The notes below the pieces were generated by a model, which was not told where the DNA came from, ran no database searches, and saw only the letters and a program-made list of their open reading frames with translations. DNA of 64,000 nt from Aliterella atlantica CENA595 (GTDB lineage: Bacteria; Cyanobacteriota; Cyanobacteriia; Cyanobacteriales; Chroococcidiopsidaceae), in NCBI RefSeq assembly GCF_000952155.1, contig NZ_JYON01000002.1, positions 124,001 to 188,000 on the forward strand, in the 5' to 3' direction. The position numbers were made by a program, and so were the translations under genes. This document shows positions 27,683 through 38,389 of this stretch, piece after piece (positions within the stretch are counted from its first letter, which is position 1; every line of letters begins with the position of its first letter).

Positions 27683-28324
27683 ATGGATATACGTAGGTAT
27701 TTAAAGAACTACTTTTTTGTACATAAGTACCGCTAATACTCAGTTTTGCCAGCATATATCAGCTTATTTAAGTAGTTTTAACCTAGTTTTATTCAGGTAA
27801 AGATGATTATTTCTCAGCTATCTCAGTAATTTTTAGGCAGTATTTACGCAATTACCGTATATATACTTTTGGTGTTTCTGCGACACTTATAGCGGCAACA
27901 GTGAATTTCGCTAGCAAATAAATCAGTATAATTTCGCTTGGTTACTTAGGAATATTTGTTTTATCTTTATTTTGTAGCTTGGTTGTGTAAAGCTTTCATA
28001 GAGCGCCCAGTAAATGGGACATGAATCTATGATTATTAGTGTTTTAGTTCCTCACACGAACTTTTTATACCTACTTTTATTACACAACATTAATTAGATT
28101 TATTTCCACTCGCTGGAAAAGTAAATTCTAACCACTTCTTAGCACCGCGATCGCTTTTTTGCACAGCTAACAACTTCAACGTTGTTTGCTTCAGCCTGGC
28201 TAGAAAAAAACATCAAGACTATTGACTTCAAATTCATGGCACTGGACCTGCCTGAACAAAGCAATAGCCTGACTTTTCATGACCCCAAATACACTTATCA
28301 CTCTTATATTTAGGTACAAACAAA
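27683..28324. other. AT-rich intergenic before the glycosidase gene
   Basis: 640 bp without a credible gene. One small hairpin, AGTTC-CTCACAC-GAACT followed by T5 (28046-28066), could end a short transcript. The rest is low-GC DNA that probably holds the promoter and leader of the glycosidase gene. Confidence 0.35.
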
Positions 28325-29803
28325 ATGCAATTACGCACGCAAATCAAAAAATTCAAGCAATTAGCATTGGTCGCAACCACACTAACTACATCTACTATAG
28401 TACCATTGTTAGCTGGATTGATGCCTGCTGCTCAAGCTGTGCCTGTAACTGCTAGACGTGCTAATGATTTTACTGGCAGTGTTTGTGTCAATACTCACTT
28501 GGGCTATCTCGATACGCCTTACGGGAAGTACGATACTGTCAAACAAAAACTACTAGAATTGGGCGTTCGTCACATCCGCGATGGTGGCATGAGAGACGAT
28601 ATTGTTAGCAAATTCCAAGACTTAGCCAAAGTTGGAATTAAGACTACCTTCATCATGAATCCTGTTGATGGTACTGCACCCAATTCATCCTACTGGATGA
28701 AAGAGCCAGGTTACATGATTACTGACTTTGTTAAGAAAGTAGGCACAAATGCAATTGATGCAGTAGAAGTAGCCAACGAAATCGACCTTAACTATCACAG
28801 ATACTACTGGCGTAAAGGCGATACTTCCAAATTAAATGACGACCCCAAATCCTCGTTATACTGGGCTACCTATATTCGCAGCTTGACCAAAGATACATGG
28901 GATGCAATCAAAAAAGATCCAGCCACAGCAGGTATCAAAGTAATTGGTCCATCTCTAGGGCGTACCTACGATCACGACCGCAGACCGCCTTTAGGCGACT
29001 TGAGTACCGTTGTAGATTGGGGCAATGTCCACTCCTATCCTTTTGGGGGCAATTCTTATAACGAACCATTTGCTTACAACACGATCGCAAAATACTACTA
29101 TCAGTCCAGCTTCCCATCAGTCAACCTTGACGAACATCCCTATATATTCAATATTTATGCCCCACCATTTGGTAAAAAACCAATGTCAGCAACGGAAACT
29201 GGTTACTTTACCACTACTAAGAGCAAAGGTCTTTCCGAAAGGATACATGGTAAATATATGCCACGTTTATTCTTGGAATACTTCCGCAAAGGTATTGTCC
29301 GCACTTGCTCTTATGAATTGCTCGATGAGTGGAACGATCCAGGCAATGCAGAAGCTAATTTTGGCTTGCTTCGCAACGATTTTAGCGCCAAACCAGCTTA
29401 CACAGCCTTGAAAAACTTGATGGGACGTTTAAAGGATACTACTACCAATGCAGCCACTTTTACACCGTCAGCATTAGACTACACGCTGACTGTTACACCA
29501 CCAACAGGATACAATCGCACCCAGTACGTCCATAGTCTATTGTTGCAAAAGGGTCATGGTAAGTTTTACTTAGTGTTGTGGCACGAGATTTCTAACGGCG
29601 ATCACTATAGCACTCCGATTAGAGAAATTATGCCGCCAGCGATGCCAACTAAGGTAACTTTAAATACGCCAATCAAAACTGTCAGTATTTCTACTGTAGA
29701 TGATACAGGTAAAATGACTACAACAGCCGCTACCGCAGTTCAAAACAAGACAGTTAGTGTCAACGTAACTGACAAATTTATGGTTCTCAGCCTAACTCCT
29801 TAA
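28325..29803 (+). CDS. Secreted clan GH-A glycoside hydrolase-like protein
   Basis: 492 aa with a signal peptide (hydrophobic stretch and cleavage near AQA-VP, residue 38). A (beta/alpha)8 barrel of clan GH-A type is indicated by VEVANEIDLN, with probable acid/base Glu152, and by PMSATETGYF, with probable nucleophile Glu291. The C-terminal 120 residues look like a beta-sandwich domain, including YVHSLLLQKGHGKFYLVLWH. It probably cleaves an extracellular polysaccharide of the cell's own sheath or of neighbours. The family (GH39-like?) and substrate are not certain. It is monocistronic, with a repeat and a terminator downstream. Confidence 0.8.
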   Translation: MQLRTQIKKFKQLALVATTLTTSTIVPLLAGLMPAAQAVPVTARRANDFTGSVCVNTHLGYLDTPYGKYDTVKQKLLELGVRHIRDGGMRDDIVSKFQDLAKVGIKTTFIMNPVDGTAPNSSYWMKEPGYMITDFVKKVGTNAIDAVEVANEIDLNYHRYYWRKGDTSKLNDDPKSSLYWATYIRSLTKDTWDAIKKDPATAGIKVIGPSLGRTYDHDRRPPLGDLSTVVDWGNVHSYPFGGNSYNEPFAYNTIAKYYYQSSFPSVNLDEHPYIFNIYAPPFGKKPMSATETGYFTTTKSKGLSERIHGKYMPRLFLEYFRKGIVRTCSYELLDEWNDPGNAEANFGLLRNDFSAKPAYTALKNLMGRLKDTTTNAATFTPSALDYTLTVTPPTGYNRTQYVHSLLLQKGHGKFYLVLWHEISNGDHYSTPIREIMPPAMPTKVTLNTPIKTVSISTVDDTGKMTTTAATAVQNKTVSVNVTDKFMVLSLTP

Positions 29804-29823
29804 TCAGCAGTTAAGCCCTTTAA

Positions 29824-29865
29824 CAGTGACCAGTTTTACAGTGACCAGTAATCAGTGACCAGTTA
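29824..29865 (+). repeat. CAGTGACCAGT repeats at a gene 3' end (copy 2)
   Basis: Three copies of CAGTGACCAGT (29824, 29839, 29853), 20 bp after the glycosidase stop. The orientation relative to the gene is the same as in the two 34-bp copies at 19663 and 32605. Confidence 0.8.
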
Positions 29866-29951
29866 TTAGTTTCATTTTATGAGTGGTTCGGTGTCCCCTA
29901 GCAAACGCCTGGTCGCTGGTTTAAGTAGGTACTAAATAAACTATCCATCTC

Positions 29952-29990
29952 AAATCCCGTAAATTCTGCTACTAAGATTTGCGGGATTTT
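29952..29990 (+). terminator. Probable terminator behind the glycosidase gene
   Basis: AAATCCCGTAAAT pairs with ATTTGCGGGATTT (13 bp with one G-T pair), a 12-nt loop, then TTTT-GCCTT. Confidence 0.65.
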
Positions 29991-30173
29991 GCCTTGCTCG
30001 CATGATGCTACAAATAGTTGAGATTATTTATAAATGTTTACAACCTTTCTATCTAGATAAGTGCTTGTGTTAGCTTAAATTTACTGGGTGCTTCGCTGCG
30101 ATCGCCATTTATTGAGCAAGTAAGATTTTTTTAGTAATTGCAAATCTTACTCGAAAATTAGGAGAGAAGTTAG

Positions 30174-30836
30174 ATGAACAAGCACTCTAGCCATTGGGAA
30201 GATTGTCTATTAGAAACATTTGGAGAAACTGTTAAAGCTCCATATGGTGACTTTGCAGCCATTGGAGGCTTAGTCGCAGCAGCTAGCGATGTTGAAAATT
30301 TGCAGCAAGTTGTACGGTGGCTTTCGCAATATCCCCAAGCTCAATATGCCCTGCAAAACCGGGTAACAATGGGAGATATCGATCTGCAAGCACTGCATCG
30401 CCTCAGCCCGCATACTTTTGGTTATGCCTATGCAGAACATCTGCTCGGTAATGGATTACAACCGATTAAACTGCCAGTAAGTGGAGATGATGGCAACTAT
30501 ATAATCGCGCACCTGACGGAAACTCACGATATTTGGCATATCATTACAGGGTTTGATACCACTATGGTAGGCGAGATTAAACTACAGGCATTTGTTACTG
30601 CACAGCTTAGGTTTTCGCGCTTTTCCTTAACTATGCTGGCTAAAAATATATTAAAAACTGCAATTGACGAGGTAGAGCTAACTGAGGAACGTTTAGATGC
30701 TATAACTTGGGGTTGGTTGGCGGGCAAACAGGCGCGTCCCTTATTTGGGATGCAGTGGAATACACTGTGGGATATGCCTTTAGAGCCGTTACGATTAGAG
30801 TTCAACATTCTCCCTAGCTATGACAGCACAGCCTGA
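30174..30836 (+). CDS. Coq4-like protein
   Basis: 220 aa. The motif [20 protein letters not shown] followed by IKLQAF is the HDxxH...E metal site of Coq4, a protein of ubiquinone biosynthesis recently linked to oxidative decarboxylation of the ring. Cyanobacteria make plastoquinone instead, so the substrate of this homologue is unclear. [15 protein letters not shown] earlier in the chain also fits Coq4. Its end overlaps the start of glsA by 17 bp, suggesting coupled translation. An AGGAGAG site precedes the ATG. Confidence 0.85.
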   Translation: MNKHSSHWEDCLLETFGETVKAPYGDFAAIGGLVAAASDVENLQQVVRWLSQYPQAQYALQNRVTMGDIDLQALHRLSPHTFGYAYAEHLLGNGLQPIKLPVSGDDGNYIIAHLTETHDIWHIITGFDTTMVGEIKLQAFVTAQLRFSRFSLTMLAKNILKTAIDEVELTEERLDAITWGWLAGKQARPLFGMQWNTLWDMPLEPLRLEFNILPSYDSTA

Positions 30837-31797
30837 TTGCGCCAGTATCATCCCTAATATTCAGCTTACTTTTGAGCCTGGAGAAATCCAAACTGCTATA
30901 GAAGAGTTGCATCATAAATATCGTTGTTTGCAAGTAGGAGCGATCGCTAACTACATCCCAGAACTTGCGAAAATGAATCCAGACTGGTTTAGTATCTGCG
31001 TTGTGACGGCAGACGGTCAATGCTTTAGCGTTGGAGATTCTCAGCAACTATTTACGATTCAGTCGATTTCTAAGGTATTTGTCTATGGACTGGCGCTAGA
31101 AGATCGAGGACGCGATCGCGTATTAGCTACAGTAGGAGTAGAGCCGACGGGAGATGCCTTCAATGCGATTATTTTAGACGAGCGATCGCAAAGACCTTAC
31201 AATCCAATGGTAAATGCGGGGGCGATCGCCACTACGAGCCTAATTCAAGGCAAAGGAGCCACAGAACGTCTCAATCGGATGCTAGCAATGTTCGAGCGCT
31301 ATATCGGACACGAAAGCTTTATCGATATGCCTACATTTATGTCCGAACGCACCACCGGACACCGCAACCGCGCAATGGCGCATTTAATGCTCAATTTTGG
31401 CATGATTGACGAGAAAATCGACGAAGCGCTGGATTTATACTTTCAGCAATGTTCGCTGATGGTCAACTGTTTAGATTTGGCAGTAATGGCAGCAACTTTA
31501 GCTAATTGCGGCATTAATCCCCTAAATAAAGTCCAAGCTGTATCTAGTTGCTACATCAGAGATATTTTGAGCGTCATGTACACCTGTGGGATGTATAACT
31601 TTGCAGGCGAATGGGCTTACAAAGTTGGCTTACCTGCTAAAAGTGGGGTCAGCGGCGGCTTAATTGTTGTCGTACCGAGGCGCATGGGGATTGCTGTATT
31701 TTCTCCTTTATTAGACGAACGCGGTAACAGCGTCCGAGGAGTGAAAGTCTGTGAAGAACTTTCGCAGCGTTTTGGCTTGCATCTGTTTGAAAGTTAA
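30820..31797 (+). CDS. glsA: Glutaminase A
   Basis: Hydrolyses glutamine to glutamate and ammonia by a serine beta-lactamase-like fold. 325 aa. The catalytic SxxK is QSISKVF (Ser82, Lys85). The segments [16 protein letters not shown] and the final [21 protein letters not shown] are family signatures. The ATG lies within the coq4-like gene and has no clear ribosome site, so it probably depends on translation of that gene. The end overlaps the convergent creatininase gene by 4 bp. Confidence 0.93.
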   Translation: MTAQPDCASIIPNIQLTFEPGEIQTAIEELHHKYRCLQVGAIANYIPELAKMNPDWFSICVVTADGQCFSVGDSQQLFTIQSISKVFVYGLALEDRGRDRVLATVGVEPTGDAFNAIILDERSQRPYNPMVNAGAIATTSLIQGKGATERLNRMLAMFERYIGHESFIDMPTFMSERTTGHRNRAMAHLMLNFGMIDEKIDEALDLYFQQCSLMVNCLDLAVMAATLANCGINPLNKVQAVSSCYIRDILSVMYTCGMYNFAGEWAYKVGLPAKSGVSGGLIVVVPRRMGIAVFSPLLDERGNSVRGVKVCEELSQRFGLHLFES

Positions 31798-32540
31798 GTC
31801 ATAGCAAGAAACTCTAAGTAAGAATTACTCAATTCTTTCACAGCTAAGTCGTAAAACTGTTTGCCATGTTCGGGTGTGGCTAAATTGGGGTGAGAACCCA
31901 TCCGCCCGTCAGGGTAGCGCTGGCGAAAATCGGCTGCACCATAAATTTTGTGTCCGGTAGCAACTTCTGCTGATAATGGCGCAGACTTAATTGCTTCAGG
32001 GTAAACATACTGAGTTACAGCAACTTCGCTCGGCGTAGCGTGAGAACCTTCTTTATCGCCATACAACTCTTTTGCTAATGTATAAACCGAACCGCACATA
32101 AACCAGTTACCGACTTGACACTGAACTAGGCGAGCGTTAGGGATATTGAGGTCAGCTAAATGCGAATAAGTTTCTGCAAAGGCGGCTTTAAGAGTAGCAA
32201 TGTTACCGCCATGACCGTTGATAAAGAAAAACTTAGTAAATCCAGCCTTAGCTAAACAACTAACGTAGTCGCGAATTAGTAGGATCATCGTGCTAGGGCG
32301 CAGGCTAATCGTACCAGGAAAAGCTGTATGGTGCAGTGCCATACCGACATTAATTGTCGGGGCGACTACAGCAGAAGTTGCTTCACCTACACCACGAGCG
32401 ATCGCTTCAGCACAAATTGCATCAGTACCAATCAAGCCAGTTGGTCCGTGTTGTTCGGTAGAACCAATCGGCAGAATAATCCCCTGAGATTGCTGTAAAT
32501 AATCTTCAACTTCAGACCAAGTACATAAATGCAATAACAT
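31794..32540 (-). CDS. Creatininase-family amidohydrolase
   Basis: 248 aa from the ATG at 32540 ([15 protein letters not shown]), which has GGAG 6 nt upstream; a longer frame upstream lacks this. Metal-site motifs of the family are visible: [34 protein letters not shown] and a later Glu in [12 protein letters not shown]. The family includes creatininase, formamide hydrolases in riboflavin/F420 synthesis (ArfB) and mycofactocin MftE. I cannot choose among these. Convergent with glsA. Confidence 0.87.
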   Translation of the reverse strand: MLLHLCTWSEVEDYLQQSQGIILPIGSTEQHGPTGLIGTDAICAEAIARGVGEATSAVVAPTINVGMALHHTAFPGTISLRPSTMILLIRDYVSCLAKAGFTKFFFINGHGGNIATLKAAFAETYSHLADLNIPNARLVQCQVGNWFMCGSVYTLAKELYGDKEGSHATPSEVAVTQYVYPEAIKSAPLSAEVATGHKIYGAADFRQRYPDGRMGSHPNLATPEHGKQFYDLAVKELSNSYLEFLAMT

Positions 32541-32604
32541 GATTAACTCCTTTATTAGCTTTGCAATCTCAACACAGTTACCAGACAAGGCAGTTTCTTC
32601 CTAT

Positions 32605-32638
32605 TAACTGGTCACTGGTCACTGGTTACTGGTCACTG
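32605..32638 (-). repeat. 34-bp GGTCACTGG repeat at a gene 3' end (copy 3)
   Basis: Base-for-base identical to 19663-19696. It ends 2 bp past the mfd stop codon, in the same orientation relative to its gene as the other copies. Confidence 0.85.
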
Positions 32639-32640
32639 TT

Positions 32641-35600
32641 TTAAACCAATACTGGTTCTGGAATCGCGCCTTGCATTTTGCTCAAGGCATCAATTAAAGT
32701 ATCTAGTTGTTGGTTGGGTTTGAGCTTATTTAAGCTGCGGACAATTACCTTACCAGGAGCATATACGTAGCGCGATCGCAGATGTTCTGGTAAGTTCTCG
32801 GCAAGTAACTTCCATGCTGGTTCTTCCATCTTTGTTTCTAAAGCAATATGCTGGGTAGCTTCAGGCTTAATCCGGCTAAAGCCCAAAGATTTAGCTAATT
32901 GTTTGAGTTCCATCACTCTTAGTAATTGTCTTGCTGCTGTCGGAACCGGACCAAAGCGATCGCCCCATTCAGCCGCAATTGCTTCTAATTCTTCTTGAGT
33001 TTTAGCAGTGGCGACAGAGCGATAAGCACTCATCTTTTGATCTAAATCGGCAATATAATCAGCCGGAATAAATGCTGTGAGATTGAGGTCAATTTGCGTA
33101 TCGTCTACTTTGGGAATTTCCGATCCTTGAATTTCCCGAATCGACTCTTCCAAAATTTCCATATACAAATCAAAGCCAATTGCTTCCATTTGCCCAGATT
33201 GTTCAGCGCCTAATAAGTTGCCCACACCTCTAATTTCCATATCGCGCATCGCTAATTGATAGCCAGATCCCAGCGTGGCGAATTCTTGAATTGCTCTTAG
33301 CCTTTGCCTAGCGGCATCTGATAGAGCTTGGCGCTTGGGATAAAATAACCATGCATGAGCCTGAATTCCTGCTCTACCAACTCTTCCGCGCAACTGATAT
33401 AGCTGCGATAGTCCAAATTTGTGTGCGTCCTCAATCAAAATTGTATTGACTCTAGGAATATCTAAGCCAGATTCAATAATGGTCGTACAGACTAAAATAT
33501 CTGCTTCGCCATTATTAAACGTAAGCATAGTAGATTCTAATTGCGATTCATCCATTTGCCCGTGAGCGATCGCCAGCCTCGCACCAGGAATTGTCTCGCG
33601 CAAGTTAGCCGCAGTTTCTTCTATCCCTTCTACGCGCGGTACTACATAAAATACTTGTCCGCCGCGATCTAGTTCTTGGCGAATAGCGCTGCGGATTGTT
33701 TCTTTGTCGTAAGGTGAAAGATGAGTTTTGATCGGTCGCCTTGAAGGCGGCGGCGTAGTAATCAAGCTCATTTCCCGAATTCCTGACAATGACATATATA
33801 AGGTTCGTGGAATCGGCGTAGCGCTCAATGTCAGTACATCTACTTGAGTTTTTAGGGCTTTAATTTTTTCTTTTTGGTTAACGCCAAACCTTTGTTCTTC
33901 ATCGACTACCAATAAGCCCAAATTGCGGATAGAGACACTTTTGCCTAGTAATTGATGCGTTCCGACAACTACATCTAGTTCGCCTGTTTCCAGTCGCGCT
34001 TGAATATTGCGGCGTTCTTCAGGGGTGCGGAAGCGATTGAGCAAACCTACTTGGATGGGGTAAGGAGCAAACCGTTCTTTGAGGGTATGGTAATGCTGCT
34101 GCGTCAAAATTGTCGTCGGCGCAAGTAAGGCTACTTGTTTGCCAGCCGTCACGGCTTTAAAGATGGCGCGAATTGCAACTTCTGTTTTACCAAAACCGAC
34201 ATCGCCGCAAACTAAACGATCCATTGGGCGATCGCTTTCCATATCGCGTTTGACATCGGCGGTAGCCTTAAGTTGATCGGGCGTAGGTTGGTAGGGAAAG
34301 GAGTCTTCCATTTCCTCTTGCCAAGGCATATCTGGCGGGTAAGCAAAACCTCTTTGCTGGGATCTGGCTGCATATAGTTTGAGTAAGTCTACAGCTAGTT
34401 TTCTAATGGCTTTACGGACTTTATTTTTGGTACTCGACCAAGATTTGCCCGACATTCTATTAAGCTGCGGGGGTGCGTCGCTAGTAGCGCGAAACCGACT
34501 TAAGGAACCTACTTGATCTGCTGCAACTCTTAATAACCCGTCAGCATACTGAATAACTAAATATTCGCGGGTTTCATTGTTGAGAGTCAGGCTTTCTAAC
34601 CTGAGAAATTTTCCTAAGCCGTGACTTCTATGCACTACATAGTCGCCTTGCGCTAGCTTATTTGGATCTACTTGTTTGGATGCGGCGCGGCGGCGTTTGC
34701 GGACGTAGCTAGGAGTTGCTAAAGAATGCTGTCCGTAAAATTCCCGATCTGTAACAACTACCAGCCGAAATGTCGGCAGAATAAAGCCTTCTAATTCTGC
34801 TAATCCTGAATATTTGAGGGCTACAGGTGTATGTTGAATTTGCAGCCTATCTATTGCTTGATAATCGCGGGGATTGGGAATAAACTGTGCCGGACAATCG
34901 TGTTCTTGCAACAAAGATACAGAACGGCTAGGCTGGGCGGAAATCAGCCATGTAGAGAAACGGCGATCGCGCTGTTGGCGTAATGTTTCGGCAAGTTTGG
35001 CAAATTGGTGGGGCGTAGCTGGTACGGGACGGCTTGCGAGATTTAATCCTATTTCGTCTGCTAATTCTGATAGGTAAAGTTTATTAAATTCCTCAGCAGT
35101 AGCCAAGGAGTCGTCAAAAACGCGGTGAATTTTGGGCAGAGAACTATTAGTTCCTTGCTGCCATTGTTCTTGAGCATTTTCTACCCAGCGATCGCTATGT
35201 GCTATACATTGATCGAGTTCGTCTATGGCGACTAAAGTATTTTTGGGTAAATAATCCAGTAAAGAAGCTGGTTGAGGAAAAGCCAAGCCTAAAAATCGCC
35301 TGCTACCTTCTGGAGATTGACCGAGATCGAATTGCTCTTGTTCTTCAGGGGAAAGATAAGATTTAACTTGAGATGTCGCATCTTCACTCTTCAAGGCGGC
35401 TCTAATAATGCCACCAAAACTCGTTGGAGTGAGGACAACTTGCTCGATTTTATCTAAGGCAGTGCCATTTGAATTATTGCGTGGGTTGCTGCGTTGAGTA
35501 GCGGGGTCGAATTCTCGAATTTGCTGCAACTCGTCGCCAAACCAATCTAAGCGTACTGGCAACTCTGAGGCGACAGGAAACACATCAATAATATCGCCGC

Positions 35601-36138
35601 GCCTGCTCCATTGCCCTTCAATTTCAACTAGCGGCACTCGCTGATAACCTAGACTTGCCAACTGTTCGCTAAAAGCTTTTAAGTCTACTTCCATCCCACG
35701 TTTGAGCGTAAGGCAGTAGGGCAAGAATGCTGATAATGGTGGCAGATGGGGCTGTAAAGCAGCATGAGTGGCTACAACTGCGATCGCTTTACCGTTGTCG
35801 TTGTTAATTAAATCTGCTAAAACTTGCATTTGCCCCCAAATTGTCTCTGTTTCGGGGTCAAAAGGTTCGTAGGGGGATGCTTCTGACGTGGGGTAAAGAT
35901 GTACCGTATGCCAGCCCATCACTTCTAGTTGAGCCGCCCAGCGTCCAGCTTCTTCTAAAGTGGCGCAGACTACGAATATATTTTGTTTTTGGTCTTGTGC
36001 TAGAGCAGAAGCTACTAATCCTTTAGGTAGACGGGGAGCGCCATTGAGGTGACAGACTCGGTTGCGTTCTAGTTTAGCTGCAAGTTCTGTCGTTAGAGGC
36101 GATCGCCCCAAAGCACGAACAATCGAAGAAAAAGGCAT
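32641..36138 (-). CDS. mfd: Transcription-repair coupling factor
   Basis: Removes RNA polymerase stalled at DNA damage and recruits UvrA. 1165 aa, normal length. In order: a UvrB-like N-terminal module ([18 protein letters not shown]...), the RNA-polymerase-binding (CarD-like) domain [20 protein letters not shown] near residue 495, the RecG-like motor with Walker [17 protein letters not shown] and DEEQRFG, a motif VI-like region QLRGRVGR, and the C-terminal TRCF domain near 1020-1120. The start [15 protein letters not shown] is usual. Monocistronic. Confidence 0.96.
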   Translation of the reverse strand: MPFSSIVRALGRSPLTTELAAKLERNRVCHLNGAPRLPKGLVASALAQDQKQNIFVVCATLEEAGRWAAQLEVMGWHTVHLYPTSEASPYEPFDPETETIWGQMQVLADLINNDNGKAIAVVATHAALQPHLPPLSAFLPYCLTLKRGMEVDLKAFSEQLASLGYQRVPLVEIEGQWSRRGDIIDVFPVASELPVRLDWFGDELQQIREFDPATQRSNPRNNSNGTALDKIEQVVLTPTSFGGIIRAALKSEDATSQVKSYLSPEEQEQFDLGQSPEGSRRFLGLAFPQPASLLDYLPKNTLVAIDELDQCIAHSDRWVENAQEQWQQGTNSSLPKIHRVFDDSLATAEEFNKLYLSELADEIGLNLASRPVPATPHQFAKLAETLRQQRDRRFSTWLISAQPSRSVSLLQEHDCPAQFIPNPRDYQAIDRLQIQHTPVALKYSGLAELEGFILPTFRLVVVTDREFYGQHSLATPSYVRKRRRAASKQVDPNKLAQGDYVVHRSHGLGKFLRLESLTLNNETREYLVIQYADGLLRVAADQVGSLSRFRATSDAPPQLNRMSGKSWSSTKNKVRKAIRKLAVDLLKLYAARSQQRGFAYPPDMPWQEEMEDSFPYQPTPDQLKATADVKRDMESDRPMDRLVCGDVGFGKTEVAIRAIFKAVTAGKQVALLAPTTILTQQHYHTLKERFAPYPIQVGLLNRFRTPEERRNIQARLETGELDVVVGTHQLLGKSVSIRNLGLLVVDEEQRFGVNQKEKIKALKTQVDVLTLSATPIPRTLYMSLSGIREMSLITTPPPSRRPIKTHLSPYDKETIRSAIRQELDRGGQVFYVVPRVEGIEETAANLRETIPGARLAIAHGQMDESQLESTMLTFNNGEADILVCTTIIESGLDIPRVNTILIEDAHKFGLSQLYQLRGRVGRAGIQAHAWLFYPKRQALSDAARQRLRAIQEFATLGSGYQLAMRDMEIRGVGNLLGAEQSGQMEAIGFDLYMEILEESIREIQGSEIPKVDDTQIDLNLTAFIPADYIADLDQKMSAYRSVATAKTQEELEAIAAEWGDRFGPVPTAARQLLRVMELKQLAKSLGFSRIKPEATQHIALETKMEEPAWKLLAENLPEHLRSRYVYAPGKVIVRSLNKLKPNQQLDTLIDALSKMQGAIPEPVLV

Positions 36139-36335
36139 AGATTCTAGGGCAATTGGGTATTAATAACTTCGCTTTTCGCTCTTGAGTAAAGCCACTTATC
36201 TTATTGTAAAAGTCTATTTTCGCACTAGGGTTCTTCATTCTGGGATGATTTCCCCACAATTTTTGGAGTAGTATTCAGATTTAGAGGGACAAGAAATTAA
36301 GTAAAGCGAATCTCTTTTCTGCTCCTATCCTAGAT

Positions 36336-36360
36336 AACTCAAAACTCAAAACTCAAAACT
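36336..36360. repeat. Heptamer tandem repeat (ACTCAAA)
   Basis: ACTCAAA repeated three times and a partial copy, just upstream of the CPBP gene. It is the complement of the repeat at 60432-60457. It resembles cyanobacterial STRR elements. Confidence 0.8.
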
Positions 36361-36377
36361 ATTATTACCCTTGCTCC

Positions 36378-36953
36378 GTGACTGAACAAAATCCACGAAT
36401 TGAGCCATTGACACGCACTCAGCTACTTGTGGCAATGGGTTTGACTGCTGTTTTATTAGGATTATTGACTAAGCTTTGGTTGCAGTTTGGTGACGTTGCT
36501 TTGTTACCTGTGCGCTGGGATGCAACAGTTTTGCCTTTGTCTGTGGCGATCGCGCTAGTTATTACTGCTATTAGTTCCTTAATGTATCAGTTTTGGTCGG
36601 ATTACCGCAGTAGTGCAGATTTTTATTTAGAATTTGTCCTCAAGCCTTTGGTTTTGCCCGATTTGATTTGGGTAGGAATTTTGCCAGGGTTGAGCGAGGA
36701 GTTATTATTTCGCGGCGTGATGCTGCCTGCTTTTGGCTTAAATTTGACTGGAATTGTTGTATCTAGTATTTGCTTTGGTATTTTACACCTGAGTAGTTGC
36801 AAGCAATGGCAGTACGCAGTTTGGGCTACTGTTGTTGGTGGAATTTTTGGTTACATTGCAGTAGCTACAGGGAATTTATTGATTCCAATTATTGCCCACA
36901 CGCTGACTAATTTTATTTCTAGTGGGGTTTGGAAATTTCGCCATCGCGTGTAG
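36378..36953 (+). CDS. CPBP-family intramembrane metalloprotease
   Basis: 191 aa, GTG start (TEQNPRIEPLTRTQ follows), with about five membrane helices. Motif 1 is LSEELLFRGVMLP (EExxxR) and motif 2 FGILHLSS (FxxxH), the glutamate/histidine metal site of the CAAX protease/bacteriocin-processing family. Cyanobacterial members are mostly uncharacterised. No bacteriocin or partner gene is adjacent. Confidence 0.88.
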   Translation: MTEQNPRIEPLTRTQLLVAMGLTAVLLGLLTKLWLQFGDVALLPVRWDATVLPLSVAIALVITAISSLMYQFWSDYRSSADFYLEFVLKPLVLPDLIWVGILPGLSEELLFRGVMLPAFGLNLTGIVVSSICFGILHLSSCKQWQYAVWATVVGGIFGYIAVATGNLLIPIIAHTLTNFISSGVWKFRHRV

Positions 36954-36978
36954 GCGTATTTTAGGGGTTGCGGGCGTG

Positions 36979-37007
36979 GTAGAGACGTTGCAGTGCAACG
37001 TCTCTAC
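36979..37007. repeat. Palindromic repeat, GTAGAGACGT family
   Basis: GTAGAGACGTTGCA and its complement around one base. Same family as 17152-17180. It lies between the convergent CPBP and PPK2 genes. Confidence 0.85.
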
Positions 37008-37029
37008 ACAAATCATGCGGTAATTACAA

Positions 37030-37992
37030 TTAATCGGGAATTTTGATATTTTTGGGATTGGTTTGTGCTTCTGGGTATTGGGGATTCATTGCTTCTAGGG
37101 TATCGGCGATCGCCCGCGCAATTACCAAATTCCTATACCATTTTTTATTAGCTGGCACAACATACCAAGGTGCATAATTTGTCGAGCAATTATTCAATGC
37201 ATCTTGATAAGCTTGCTGGTAAGCATCCCAATACGAGCGTTCTTGCACGTCATTAATAGAAAATTTCCACAATTTATCTGGATCTTGCAATCGACTTTCC
37301 AAACGCCGTTTTTGCTCGTCTTTGGAAATATGGAGGAAAAATTTAACAATAGTAATGCCACTAAGCGTTAGCATTTGCTCGAAATTATTAATTGTGTGAT
37401 ATCGCTTGCGCCAAATTTCCTCTTCAACTAAGTTTTTCACGCGTACAATCAATACATCTTCGTAGTGAGAACGATTAAAAATTGTAATCATCCCGCGCTG
37501 TGGCGTTTTTTGATGGTAGCGCCACAAAAAGTCGTGATTTGATTCTTCCACGCTTGGATGTTTGAACGACCAAACACGACAGCCTTGAGGATTTATCCCA
37601 CTAAAAACGTGCTTGATTGTCCCATCTTTTCCCCCCGTGTCCATCGCCTGTAATACAATTAACAAACTACGTTTATTTTCAGCATAAAGACGTTCTTGCA
37701 ATAGTCCTAAGCGATCGCGCTGATACTGTAATTCTTCTTCAACGTCTTTCTTTTTCTTGTATTGTTCGCACGTATTTGGATTGATGTCAGATAAAGCGAC
37801 TTCTTCTTTGGGTTTTACCCTGTATCGAGGGTAATTTGGTTTTGGCAATCGATCTAATATATGCTCTTCTGGCGATATTGTATCGGCAACTTTTTCGCTA
37901 GCAACAGCCGCCACTGCTTTTGTTTTGGCTGTTTCTGCTTGGTCTGAATCTTGACTATTTTTTGAATTATCTAATTGCAATTTTGCCCCCAA
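37030..37992 (-). CDS. Polyphosphate kinase 2 family protein
   Basis: Transfers phosphate between polyphosphate and nucleotides. 320 aa with a P-loop fold: Walker A in LQAMDTGGKDGTIKHVF, then NPQGCRVWSFKHPS, the Walker B/lid region TIFNRSHYEDVLIVRV, and SKDEQKRRLESRLQDP. The first 45 residues are a low-complexity Lys/Ala/Asp leader. The subclass (AMP, ADP or both as acceptor) cannot be fixed here. It is convergent with the CPBP gene. Confidence 0.92.
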   Translation of the reverse strand: MGAKLQLDNSKNSQDSDQAETAKTKAVAAVASEKVADTISPEEHILDRLPKPNYPRYRVKPKEEVALSDINPNTCEQYKKKKDVEEELQYQRDRLGLLQERLYAENKRSLLIVLQAMDTGGKDGTIKHVFSGINPQGCRVWSFKHPSVEESNHDFLWRYHQKTPQRGMITIFNRSHYEDVLIVRVKNLVEEEIWRKRYHTINNFEQMLTLSGITIVKFFLHISKDEQKRRLESRLQDPDKLWKFSINDVQERSYWDAYQQAYQDALNNCSTNYAPWYVVPANKKWYRNLVIARAIADTLEAMNPQYPEAQTNPKNIKIPD

Positions 37993-38085
37993 GTTTGTAT
38001 CTTGTAGTTGTTTATACTTGATATTTATTACTTCTTAAGTTTGATGAAATTGACTAATTTTCAACCAAATATAGGTAAAAGATGA

Positions 38086-38277
38086 ATGCAATTCAAACTT
38101 ATGAAGACCGACGAAAACAATACTCCCAGTAACAGCGAACCTACTCCCCAGCAACGCGATAGCGTTTTAACTCCAGAGCAAACGCCCCCTTGGTCTTGGG
38201 GAATTACTCTAGTATTAGTAGCTGTAGTAAGTCTGCTCATATTTGCAGGTTTCTACTTTGGAATTATTAACGTGTAG
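38086..38277 (+). CDS. Small single-helix membrane protein
   Basis: 63 aa. A polar, Pro/Gln-rich N-terminus ends in PPWSWGITLVLVAVVSLLIF, a single membrane helix, with the C-terminus just beyond it. AGG lies about 10 nt before the ATG at 38086; a second in-frame ATG at 38101 would give 58 aa. Unrecognised function. It resembles the many short tail-anchored proteins of cyanobacterial membranes. Confidence 0.65.
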   Translation: MQFKLMKTDENNTPSNSEPTPQQRDSVLTPEQTPPWSWGITLVLVAVVSLLIFAGFYFGIINV

Positions 38278-38287
38278 AGTAAATTGA

Positions 38288-38346
38288 ACTTAGAAAATAA
38301 TTTATTTCTAAGTATGAAGGATGACTGCGTAACCCAGTCATCCTTC
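38288..38346. terminator. Double hairpin between convergent genes
   Basis: ACTTAGAAA/TTTCTAAGT (38288-38313) is followed by a perfect 12-bp stem GAAGGATGACTG/CAGTCATCCTTC with 7-nt loop (38316-38346). It is placed to end both the small membrane gene and the J-domain gene. There is no long T-run, so factor-independent action is uncertain. Confidence 0.55.
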
Positions 38347-38389
38347 TCAGGATTGATAATAGTAGTTAAGATGCGATCGCTCTAATTTT

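Noticed and set aside
28046-28066. Second CTCACAC element, in a hairpin loop before the glycosidase gene, as another Yfr1-like RNA
   Set aside because: The motif is in the loop of a 5-bp stem, not between two hairpins, and lacks the CTC preceding it in Yfr1. Only a weak terminator is supported.
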